A stretch of DNA of 60,000 nucleotides from Diphasiastrum complanatum (lineage: Eukaryota > Streptophyta > Lycopodiopsida > Lycopodiales > Lycopodiaceae), in NCBI GenBank assembly GCA_029204225.1, contig CM055093.1, positions 24,597,912 through 24,657,911 on the forward strand, read 5' to 3'. Below, piece after piece: positions 10,905 to 22,128 of the stretch. The notes beneath the pieces were generated by a model. That model searched no databases. It saw only the letters and a list, made by a program, of their open reading frames with translations, and was not told where the DNA came from. The first letter of the stretch is position 1. The number at the start of each line of letters is the position of its first letter. The position numbers were made by a program, and so were the translations under genes.

Positions 10905-11036
10905 GGAGTTGGAAGGCCAAGTCATGAAGAGGCCTTACCGTCAGGGCCAAGTCATGAAGAGCCCCCGGACCCTGCCGTTGGGGGGCGTTGCCCCCCAAAC
11001 CCCCCACCGGGGGGCGGTAGCCCCCCGGACCCCCTG
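10905..11036. repeat. GC-rich hairpin cluster with a 17-bp direct repeat
   Basis: GGCCAAGTCATGAAGAG occurs twice, at about 10914 and 10947. Two strong hairpins follow: TTGGGGGGCGTTGCCCCCCAA (about 10979) and CCGGGGGGCGGTAGCCCCCCGG (about 11006), each with a 6-8 bp G/C stem. It is very unlike the A/T-rich surroundings. An open frame crosses it but has no protein-like composition, so I do not call a gene. Confidence 0.7.
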
Positions 11037-11162
11037 TTTCTCATACATGTAGATGTTAAGTTTTCTCAGTTTGGCGATCTATCTACATCACTCAAGATGC
11101 TAAGATTGCTCAGAGAGATCAACTTCAATTATCTCAAAGCATAATTCCAGGAGATTTGCCCA

Positions 11163-11345
11163 GTGTCCATGAATGGCATTAGCATTTTCAAAACATATAT
11201 TCCAGTCATGATAATAAACCACTGATGAAACATCAAAACATCTTGCAAGTCCAAGCTCAAGTACTAGTGTCCATGAACGGCATTACCATTTTTTTTCCAG
11301 TCATGATAGTAAGCCACTGATGAAACATCTATACATCTTTAAGTA
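11163..11345. repeat. Imperfect tandem duplication, unit about 100 bp
   Basis: GTGTCCATGAA(T/C)GGCATTA appears at about 11163 and 11268. In each case it is followed by CCAGTCATGATA(A/G)TAA(A/G)CCACTGATGAAACATC. The two units differ at a few bases and one indel. The repeat lies just downstream (in gene sense) of WDR6-like exon 4. Confidence 0.75.
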
Positions 11346-11422
11346 TGTCAATAACACTGACAGCATTTCATTGGAGAAGAGATTCTTTAAGGAGGACTGC
11401 AAAGAACAAAGTTTCAACAGAC

Positions 11423-11505
11423 CTCATTGAAGATGGTACCTGCAGCAATCTGAAATTCATCGATGGAGCTACCATAGAGACTCATGGAGTACAGCAAACA
11501 CCTTT
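11423..11505 (-). CDS. WDR6: WDR6-like exon 4
   Basis: It is 83 bp. The acceptor is TTGGCAG, and the first two bases complete Glu with the last base of exon 3, giving ERCLLYSMSLYGSSIDEF. It ends FNE before GTCTGT in phase 0. CLLYSMxLxGxSID is a conserved stretch of the WDR6 family as I recall it. Confidence 0.85.
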
Positions 11506-14500
11506 CTGCCAATCCGAAAACACCAAGATTTTCAAATGCCACAAATAGTATTTGTCAAGCATTGCATAAGCCATATCTTCAAACTTTGTCAGCACTGATC
11601 GACTTAAAAATATGACACTTCATTCCTCCGAGTATGCACATGCACAGAATTGTGAAGCCTTACCAAAGCACAAAGCCAATAAACACATAATTCATCTCTG
11701 GAAACAAAAAAAACATTCAATAAAATCACCACAAACCAGAGCATTCCACTTTATAGATAAACTCTGAATGCCGCAAGCTCCACAAAAAGACTGAGTTGTC
11801 ACTTAGGCCTACTGCAAGCAAGCTGACTTCAGCTCCACGTGTAAGAGTGTTCTCCTGCAGTGTAGTTATCTTCTTTGAATACCCAATAATGTGTTACTTA
11901 AAGGCTACAAAGGAACTCATGGACATGCACTTGCCTCAGGTTGAAGGACAAAAATTGACTTTAAACTGAATACCTGCACTATCCTCACATCAAGAACCCA
12001 TGTTGTGAATCTCGGCAAAGCCTTCCAAAATTGTATCTTTAGTTCTTGCAGGGCTAGCTTGCCTCCACCCATAGCTGGACCAGCTTGGATAAAGAACAAT
12101 TTTATTCTTCTTTCCCCATGTATAGCAACACATGCAACTGCATCGGTGAACTCAGGATGCTCAAGCATACTTCCCAACTGCTGATCCAACACATGAATAC
12201 CATGAATTCGAACTCCATCAAATATGGTGGAAGAAAAAATAGTTCTCCCATCCGCTAAATCATGTAATGACAGCCGTGGCCCAGTTCCTGCAGTAGTCAG
12301 GGGTTTTGGAACTCAAAAAGATAAGCCATGGCAATACTATTTTATACCAGCAGCAAAAATACCTATGAACATTTCAAATTTAACAAGCACAAAGTTCTGA
12401 TTCTCCTTGTTTTAGGATCTTTTGGCATTCTAAGATACACCAATTTGCCGAGTCCAAATCCCTTGTATCATCACCCTTTGTTGGCCGAAGACTATGCCCT
12501 ATCATGCTTAGGCTTTCTTTAGCATGCCTCAATCTGATTTTGCACTCTGACAAGAGATCTACTACGGCTAATTAGCTTTGAATTCCTTAATTGTGATGGA
12601 TACAAAGTAATTGAAGCTACAGTTATGCAGAGTAATAAGCAAACTATAGTAGTAATAAAACGTTTCAGTAATGTAGGCACCAGTCAAGATATTTCCCCCT
12701 CTAATGGGCTACTTAAGTAGGTATGAGTTGACATGACTTCCAAATCTAGTTCAGCTCTCACATTTTCCGTAGTCAACAGAACTTGTGTTCAATCTGATAC
12801 CCCAATTCTTATTGACAGTCACCAAAATTGTTCAAAATTATCTATGACTATAAGATCCTTGTAACCCAACATAACACATAACATTGCTACAATCGGAATA
12901 CAAACTTATTTACAGAAAACTGAGCTAGCTTAGAAATCCTTTTACTATGATCCCCGAAAAATGGTCCAAGTTGGCTAGATGAGACAACTGCCAAATCACA
13001 CAATGGTCATTAGTAGTCATAGAAAGTCCAAAGATGAAGCCCATGAAATACTTTCCCCATTCCAAAAAGAAAACTTCTAATAAATGTAATCATGAAACAA
13101 TGATTTAGCCCCTGTTTAATTATGTTGGGGGTGATTGTTATGAGCTCAATCACAAATAAGACATCACATGAAGCACAAATCGACAATAACAATAGCAATC
13201 TCTAACTAAGAACAAATGGCTACCAAATGACTACAGGGAATGGTTGATCCTCTACAAGGAAGACCTAAATGAGTCTCCTACAAAGAACTCAAGAGTATCC
13301 AGATCGTAAGCCACCAAACAAGTGCGCCCTACTTCTTTCCAGATCATAAGCCACCAAACAAGTGCGCCCTACTTATACCTTACCAGACTAGGACCGCATT
13401 TGTTGTATCAACACCTCAAGAGGAGCAAGGACAGACAACTTAGCTTCTTGCCGTCGACCAAACCAGCCATTAGACACGAAGATCAACATGCAACCGGCAT
13501 TGACACCACGAAACCAATGTCTCACAAAACTTACCCGACTTAGACATCCATCTTAAGTGCAGAGAAGTCAAACCTGATAGCATGCCAACATGGGATCAAT
13601 GGCTAACAAACCGAGAATCATCCAAGCAAGCCAACCAACTCTCCCAACATATTATGAGTCTTTTTCATAACCAACCAACAAACGAATTTCTAAAAAAGTG
13701 GATACGAACCTTTGGCAGTCCATCGGATATAGAAAGGTATGCAGTGCCATCCATATCTGAATGTCCAAAATATGCATAAACTCTATCCAAAAATTGGATA
13801 TGTATCGCATATCCCTACCAATGAGGATAGAGTGATGGAGACCATGCAAATTTTTCACGAGAATAGTCATGCACGTTACTCTATCATAATGGTTCGAGTA
13901 CTAGTTCACCACCACGAAAGAAGTGCCATGGCCTTGCTATTGGGGAAGGCCAATATTGAAGTACATAGATAGATCAATCCACTGGCGAAGAGGGATAGGC
14001 CAATGCTACAAATGTATTGGTGCCTTACACTTGCAATACATGTTGCAGCCCAAAAAGAGCATGCATGGATAAGTGCTTATGAAACATTCTTCGTGCTAAC
14101 CCAATGTCTTAAATGGAGCAAGGAGTTTATGGTCCTCAAAGTGGCCTTCTACAAGTGATAAATGGGCTTCACACATAAACTTGGGTCATATAGACCTCCA
14201 CCATAACATAGACGTCTATCAATAACAATGCATTGGGTAAGGTTTAAACAAATGGTTTTAGTTCAAAGATAATGCAATGCAAGACAAGTTGTTAGTTGTT
14301 GCACTACTTTTGCTCGGGCAATTATGGACTCTATCCATTGACATTGTCCATCCCTAAGGTCTTCCATTATTTAAAGGTAATGATGGGACTAATGATCAAT
14401 AAAATTATCAATCTATACTTGGTTCAGGTAGTGACACTAGTTTGTGAAAGCACAAACAATAGCAAGCAATTCTTTCTTGTGTGTAGAATAACCAATTTCA

Positions 14501-17500
14501 TCAAGAGCAAATTTTATGACTCGTAAGCAATCACTCCCCAATCTTGACAAAGGACCACCCTACCAACAATAGCATTAGTTTCAAAAATGCATTTCCTATC
14601 AAAATCACATAAAAATAGGATGTGAGCACTATCTGGTAGAATTTTAAGGATGTCAAAAGTTGTTGGACACTCATGACAAAAAAGGGGAACACTTGCAATA
14701 GGGCATGGAGAAAGGAGGGCCATGTTGCAAACTTGGTGATGGATTGGTGAAGGTGAGCGGTAAGACCCAAAACATTTGACATGACCATCATTGGGTATGG
14801 GAAAAAAGGATGGAATAGATCTTAGCTAGCCCAATGCAAACCCTACCACGCAAAACTAAAAACCAGAGAAACCGACAAAAGAGCATCAAACTCTTTTTTT
14901 ATAATGTTCGTTCAGACAGAAAAGGTGTGAAATTGATGCATAATATCAATACAAGCATTGAAAGGGACCTTATAAACAAAGATTTTATTGAAGTTCACCA
15001 ACACAGACATGCCCACTGAAAGTCTCAAAACATTGTTTGTGCCATTCAAGACGGTAGGTAGGCCATTGGTGATATCAAAGGGCTGGCATATCTCATAAAG
15101 GCCAATAGCAATGCAAAAAGCAAGTTCATATTCATCACCTATGTGATATATAGCTCAAATGATATCATGAATGCAACTCGATCTTGGGAAAGTAATGTCC
15201 TTTCCTATCTTATCGGAGAATGCAATACTTGGGTTTTAAGTTGTATTGAGCTTGCATTCACATTGTCTACATCTTAACACGGGAAGATTCAGCCTAAGAA
15301 TTATAGAAGTTTATTAGAACGGAGTTTTGAAGGGTTTTGGCATGTTTAAGATTGCCCATTTGCCAGTGCTTTGGATTGGCATGGACAATGTGCATCTACA
15401 TGGACATTTTAGAAAATTATGTTAATTTGACCCCTCATGCTAATGGGTTTTGCCTGCGAGCTATATTTGGGGGCCTATCTTATTTTAATTGATTATGCAG
15501 TTGAATTTTGCTTCATGCTATTCCATGAGCTAGGACCATTGTTGAATATAAAGACATATCTTTATGTCAATTTTCATTGTGAAGATCTTTGTCCCAATCA
15601 ACATCTCTAAGACCTTGAAGAAGATTAAGTTCTATATTCAAATTACCCCCATCACATATGCAATAATTTTAGTTGATTGAAAGTATTTAAGAACTCTTAA
15701 TAGATTTTTCCAATGAATGAAACATGAGTTTGACATATATTGGCTCAATGTACCAAATGAATAAGCAATGTTAGGTCTAGTACAAATTAAGGCATACATA
15801 AGAGAACCAGTCATAGTTATTTGTTGCTTGTAGTAGTGCGCTACAAGTCAATTTTAGGTTTTATGTTTTTGACTTGGTAATAAACTAGGGAAAATATCAA
15901 GTATAGGAACTAAATTTAATCAAGCTTTTTGCTTTTAGCTTTAGCTTTTGTTAAAGCCACTAGAAATCTATATAGGGAGGATTGGCGCCCCACCTCCCTC
16001 ATTCATTGTAGTGAGTTCTGTGAAGTTATGATTAATCTAAGATATGTTTCTATTGCTCAATCATCTTGTTGCGCGTGTGAGTACTAATATGATTAGTCTA
16101 CTCCTCTGCCTTGAATTATCTCATAATTTTGACATGGTATCAAAGAATAGGTCCTTTTGTCGCTTTCGCTTGGAGTGTTGAACATAGAAATTGGATTGCT
16201 ACTAGTGGAATCACATTTTGGTACAAAATTTGCAAGGCAAGATATAGTACTGGGTTGTTTTCAAATTTGCATGACAACGAGAGTTGGGAGCGTTGGAGTG
16301 CTGCTATTTGTGATAGAAGATCACTGACGACAAGTCACTGGAGGCTTGTTTCTTTACCTGCAAGGCAGATCACTGGATTCAAATCACTAGATGGAAACAA
16401 GTCAGAGCCGGAAGACAGATGCACGGATCTGCAGGACACGTCAGATCGCTGGAAATATTTTAGTAGATTTTCAAATTGCAGATCGGCGAAAGTCAGGAGG
16501 GTACTTACTGCTGGAAAACAGATTACTGCTGGAAATTACAGTTGTTTGATGAATCGAAATTGCTGCTGTAAATTACTGCAGATTTACTGTTCGAAAGTTA
16601 TTGATAGCGTATTGCAGAGTTTGATAGAAATTGATTCACAATCAATTCGTCAATGAATAAAAGTTACATAACAAGATTTAGGACAATTGGAACTCATGCA
16701 AGCCATTCAGCCGTTTAGTCAAGCAGAATTTTGCTGTCAAGCAAGCAACAAGATCCATCAAAGTAGATCATTAAATAGCAATTGGAAAATTCCTCCAGAA
16801 ACAAGGATTTACAAATGAATTCACGCTAATTCTCAGCATCTTTACCAACATCAACCATGTAGAAGTGCACTCTACCAATTTTGAAAAGTATGCTTCAACA
16901 CCGGAATTAGTGAATCCAATTCCCTTGAGAGAAACAGCACTCCAATCGGGATGTAAATCCAAGCGCTCACAACTTCCAATCTGATGTAAAACTTGTCTCC
17001 ATCCTATCCAAGACAGCATCTTAGTTGGGCTCTAATACCAATGTAAAGACCACTAAGGAAAACCCCTAAGATGAGGATAGGAAAACACAACGGGAGACAT
17101 GTATGAGCAAAACCTTCCAACCAAACCTAAATCAGTCCTGGATCTAGCCCCCGAGCCATGCCATGTGAATGCTAGAGGAGAAGAGAGCAATTGGTAACCT
17201 GAACCAAGGTTGTCGACGGGAAAATCCCTACCCCAATATATAGAGAGTAGATTCATGTGCTTGAACCCATGCAGTCCAACTATAAATAGGTCACATCTCT
17301 TCATGCAGTCCTCCTGCCTATATCCATCACACGTACGTGCACTACTCCATATGTCTCAATTAGTGTGTCTGGGTCCTCTCAAGGTTATTAGTCACAAATG
17401 GACCTTGACATGGATTTAAATCTCGGCGTAACCAATAATCTCGAATACTGGAGGGCCGGTCTACCATATTAGGACTATTCCATGTACTTAGCTGAATATG

Positions 17501-18897
17501 GCCGTACCACCAGTGAACTGAAATATTTAGCTTGTTACCAAGTCAAAGAGGTCATCGATTCCCACATAGGGAACCACTTCATTATTATGCTCTTATTTAG
17601 CACGCAATAGTCCCACAAGCATTCTAAGAGTCTTGTTTGCCTTCTCTAAGGGCCATTTCACATTACACTGCCTGACAAGTCCGAAATTCAAAATGGAGCT
17701 CTCCCATTGGTCCAGGGAGAAAAAATGGGCCTTCCCCCTTTCAGATTGACATGCACTTGTCACTATGTGGCAGATGACATGGCAGGGCCCCTGTGCCATG
17801 TAGGGCAACTCGAACCCATTTTTTGGGCCTGGGGACATTGCCTGGCATGTTGAATTGCCCATAGCATGTTGGCCTGCATTTTGAAGATGACTCCCTTCAA
17901 AGAAATGCATTTCAATTCTAACATTTCCAGTTGAAAGGTGATTGCTTGAAAAAAAATCTCAAGAGCACCTTCACCCTTTTAACATGAAACTATATACTTG
18001 CCTTTCAAAATACAAGAACTAAAATAAAATGGACCAATGGTATGTCCAGATTCAAATGGGCCAGTCAGATTGTGGCCCCTCATTTAACACTTACCAACCA
18101 AATGTGAAAGCGGGGGTGGTCCATTGCCCGTCAACTCATTTACCGATATTCAAAAAATGGGCGGCAAGTGAAAGGGCCAAGCAAGGGGACTTGCCGCTAG
18201 TCTGAAACCACCCTAAGAACGGGACTAAGGCCCCAGGCCCCAAAAAAATAGGCGTTTAGCCTGATGACCTACATTGATCCATGCCATTTAAATTGAAAAA
18301 CGCATTCGAAATGATTTGTCACCTAAAGAGTCGAGACATACTTAATTATTTTTGTTTCTCGTTGGAATTGAGAAGTTCACCCAATATAATTTTATGTCGT
18401 TGCAAGGCTCATCTCGTTGTGGACATAACTGTCCTAGCTCTATTTTCCAAACAACAACACGATCTAAAAGTTGCTATGGAAATCCAAAACTCTAAATCCG
18501 TCATGGATTGCAAATATTGTATACCTATTATCCGTGTTAAAGGAAGTAACTAGCAAATTGTAAGTAAGTATAACATTTGATGACGTGAAGGTACACTATT
18601 AGGCTACTTGGTAATGGTAGTTTAGGGTTTAGGATTCAGTTAATAATCAGATCAGTGCCAGAATGGTTATAGAGCTCTTCCGGTATCATAGATGCATCAT
18701 GCATGTAGTGCGATTGTAGAACTTTATTGAGCATCAGCCTTCAGAAAAGGCGGCACATAGAAAGTATCCTTTGACAACGTGGGGCTAGTAGTGAACCTGC
18801 AAGAAGGCCTGGAAGCGTTGAATGCCATGGCAGGCGGACATAGCAGAGCGCAGTAACGTCTCCAAGGTATGGACCCTTAACGAATCTGCCGACGTCC

Positions 18898-18899
<2 letters not shown>
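11423..18899 (-). CDS. WDR6: WDR6-like WD40 protein, exons 1-4 (gene continues off the left side)
   Basis: WDR6 (yeast Trm734/Rtt10) partners the FTSJ1/Trm7 methyltransferase in 2'-O-methylation of position 34 of certain tRNAs, acting in the cytoplasm. Four exons on the minus strand join without breaking frame: 18899-18797, 12287-11974, 11854-11737 and 11505-11423. All have GT-AG borders, and the split codons match. Together they give about 206 residues of a protein usually over 1000 long. Landmarks match the plant WDR6-like N-terminus: YLGDVTALCYVRLP and LLAGTGPRLSLHDL, then IFDGVRIHGIHV, AIHGERRIKLFF, LPRFTTWVLDVRIV, LLAVGLSDNSVFLW and ERCLLYSMSLYGSSID. Introns are 6509, 119 and 231 bp. Exon 5 was not found down to position 1, so intron 4 exceeds 11.4 kb. 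The family call comes from remembered landmarks, not a search. Confidence 0.87.
11737..11854 (-). CDS. WDR6: WDR6-like exon 3
   Basis: It is 118 bp, phase 0 in, one base over at the end. It follows CTGCAG and ends before GTTTGT. It encodes a WD repeat, SLLAVGLSDNSVFLWSLRHS, then IYKVECS. The AVGLSDNSV-F-LW pattern is the D-strand to WD-dipeptide region of a blade, with LW in place of WD. Confidence 0.87.
11974..12287 (-). CDS. WDR6: WDR6-like exon 2
   Basis: It is 314 bp, entered in phase 1 after CTACTGCAG and left in phase 0 at CAG/GTATTC. It encodes the first WD40-type blades: LSLHDLADGRTIFSS, GVRIHGIHV, AVACVAIHGERRIKLFF and ALPRFTTWVLDVRI. The joined glycine (G from exon 1 plus GA here) completes LLAGTG. 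Confidence 0.87.
12288..13298. other. WDR6-like intron 1, left part, no recognised element
   Basis: A/T-rich, with no frame carrying protein-like content on either strand. I see no LTR boundary or domain here. An earlier-looking acceptor tract (pyrimidine-poor CTGACTACTGCAG) marks its junction with exon 2. Confidence 0.55.
13299..13380. repeat. Tandem duplication, about 41-bp unit, two copies
   Basis: CCAGATC(G/A)TAAGCCACCAAACAAGTGCGCCCTACTT occurs twice back to back with a single difference. It lies in WDR6-like intron 1, just beyond the end of a gypsy pol fragment. Confidence 0.85.
13580..14830 (-). mobile_element. Gypsy pol remnant: RNase H then integrase, minus strand
   Basis: The RNase H part (14790-14514) has HQSITKFATW, then CDFDRKCIFETNA (about 14640-14580) and LCQDWGVIAYES. 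The usual catalytic TDA is NA-type here. The integrase follows (about 14180-13640). It has an HHCC-like start (HLSLVEGHFEDHK, then CNMYCKCKAP), VVVN at the first core strand, and GRDMRYISNFWIEFMHIL with the second catalytic Asp (about 13830). DGQ is altered to DCQ. It is broken by stops and shifts in many places. It lies in WDR6-like intron 1. Confidence 0.72.
15480..15815 (-). mobile_element. Copia RT end / RNase H fragment, minus strand
   Basis: The minus strand reads GSLMYALICTRPNIAYSFGT, LSQYMSNSCFIHWK and RVLKYFQST (15812-15670). This is the conserved copia block between RT and RNase H. After stops it continues with a remnant of the FNNGPSSWNSMKQNST type (about 15560-15510), which matches the GG-P-SWxSKKQ RNase H block. 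No LTR clearly pairs with it. Confidence 0.75.
15830..16134 (+). repeat. LTR end with adjacent primer-binding site
   Basis: A TATA box (CTATATAGGG, about 15968) is followed about 160 bp later by TTTTGACA and then TGGTATCAAAGAATAGG at 16135. That is a one-base variant of the plant initiator-Met primer site over its first 10 bases. It marks a plus-strand 5' LTR end. Only the leader remains downstream (to about 16660), with no gag. Confidence 0.6.
16135..16146 (+). other. Primer-binding site, initiator-Met type (variant)
   Basis: TGGTATCAAAGA differs from TGGTATCAGAGC at two of twelve bases. It lies directly after the LTR end TTTTGACA. Confidence 0.6.
17029..17040 (-). other. Primer-binding site, initiator-Met type, minus strand
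   Basis: GCTCTAATACCA is the complement of TGGTATTAGAGC, one base from the usual plant initiator-Met site. It lies one base from the LTR edge at 17042. The leader runs leftward to about 16771 and encodes nothing recognisable. Confidence 0.7.
17042..17510 (-). repeat. LTR (family A), minus strand
   Basis: It shares a long alignable block with 44704-45203 (plus strand) and 21890-22128 (minus strand): GTA(C/T)TCGAGATTAT(T/C)GGTTACG, then TAATAACCTTG(A/T)GAG. A minus-strand TATA (TCTCTATATATTGGGG) is at about 17237-17252. The 3' end is TTTACA beside the primer site. The 5' end, near 17510, is approximate. The PBS-proximal side is intact but the element's coding region is gone. Confidence 0.7.
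17511..18796. other. WDR6-like intron 1, right part, unassigned
   Basis: No domain, LTR or long frame is recognisable. The exon 1 donor is at 18796-18791 (GTTCAC on the minus strand). A telomere-like word, TTTAGGGTTTAGG, occurs at about 18620. Confidence 0.5.
18797..18899 (-). CDS. WDR6: WDR6-like exon 1 (start codon at 18899)
   Basis: It starts at ATG 18899-18897, gives MDVGRFVKGPYLGDVTALCY onward to LPGLLA, and ends with one base of the next codon before GTTCAC. The open frame extends upstream through a (GA)n tract, but that would add an Arg-Glu run not seen in this family, so I chose this ATG. The start SSR is probably 5' UTR. Confidence 0.85.

Positions 18900-18900
<1 letters not shown>

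Positions 18901-18944
<44 letters not shown>
18901..18944. repeat. (CT)n microsatellite in the probable WDR6-like 5' UTR
   Basis: A dinucleotide run of about 22 units lies immediately 5' of the chosen start codon (read as GA on the coding strand). GA/CT tracts at plant gene starts can affect transcription or translation, but nothing here shows that it does. Confidence 0.85.
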
Positions 18945-18946
<2 letters not shown>

Positions 18947-18977
18947 ACCTCAGTATAATGGCTAAATCTACTCCCCC

Positions 18978-18986
18978 AAACCCTAA
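18978..18986. promoter_or_regulatory. Telo-box AAACCCTAA upstream of WDR6-like exon 1
   Basis: A perfect AAACCCTAA lies about 80 bp upstream of the ATG. A second one, inverted (TTAGGGTTT), is at 19046-19054. Telo-boxes are common in plant promoters of ribosome and translation genes, which fits a tRNA-modification cofactor. Function is inferred from position only. Confidence 0.5.
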
Positions 18987-19664
18987 TTTCATAAGTGATG
19001 AACTAAAAAATGGGATTTAACAAATTTTATTGATCCAAGTGTATTTTAGGGTTTGATGGTAGCCACTACCCCTTTATTTGAACATCTTCCTTCAAAAAAA
19101 AAAGGTATTTATGCGACATACACCTCAAGCTCTCTCTCTTGGAGGGGTGAAGCTAACATAGTATGCAAGTTTCAACCCCTAGACCTCCAGCCCATTGAAT
19201 TAGATCATAAGTCTTGGAACTTTGAGTTTGAGGCCTTCATATAATAACGAACTCATGTTGGCAATTTGCTTCGTCCATCTTAAAGGGACGATCACTTTAA
19301 AGACGTCTAATAGCCATGCTAGTGAAGTAAGCCATGAATTGCATTACGATCACGTTTGAACAACTTTGAAAATGCTTTTGCATGAGGGCATGCATTAGTT
19401 TCGGTGATAATGCATGGTGTGCCAAACTTCAAAGTACATGCACACTATACTACTTGAGATTCACGTATGAGAGTGACTTATATTTTGATTCATTCACAAG
19501 GCTACAAGTGTCACTCTACAAGTAGAGTGCGCCCATGATAGTTGGCACTTATTGTCCCTATAAGCGACAACGTACTTCAAGCTATGTGGCTTTTCATATC
19601 AACTCACATTTTTAAATTGGAAACACTCCTAACAACATAATTAGGTGGTGCGACCCACCTCAAC

Positions 19665-21787
<2,123 letters not shown>

Positions 21788-21878
<91 letters not shown>
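21788..21878. repeat. (AT)n microsatellite, about 90 bp
   Basis: A pure AT run of about 45 units, next to or inside a truncated family A LTR. Confidence 0.95.
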
Positions 21879-21880
<2 letters not shown>

Positions 21881-21889
21881 CTTCTAGGA

Positions 21890-22128
21890 TCCCAATTCTC
21901 ATCCAATTGCTTTTGATCTCTTCTATTTGAATATATAGTCGTCAATCACCATGCACTAGCTCCACATGTCCTAATGGTATGCATGAGCCCTCACAAGGTT
22001 AGTAATTACATTTATGGCCTAGTCCAAAATGGCGAGGCATATAACTAATAAAATCATATACTGGAGTACCAAATATCCACATCAAGATTTATTTTGAATC
22101 CTCTAAACTGGGCATGGACGTAACTGAA
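21890..22128 (-). repeat. Truncated LTR (family A), minus strand
   Basis: It aligns to the LTRs at 17042 and 44704: on the minus strand GGTACTCCAGTATATGATTT, then GCCTCGCCATTTTGGACTAGG and AATTACTAACCTTGTGAGGG. The start is near TTACGTCC at about 22125. The far end is lost in or beyond the AT repeat. Confidence 0.6.

Noticed and set aside
10812-11144. 110-residue ORF rich in Pro and Gly
   Set aside because: Its middle is the GC hairpin cluster; the composition follows the DNA repeats.
16111-16656. 181-residue ORF right after a primer-binding site
   Set aside because: It overlaps the primer site itself and lacks any gag motif; it is probably a chance frame in the leader of an LTR element.
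18741-18992. A single 83-residue ORF with an Arg-Glu run as a standalone gene
   Set aside because: Its second half is exon 1 of the WDR6-like gene. The upstream part is a microsatellite in the 5' UTR, and the end after LLAG reads into the intron.
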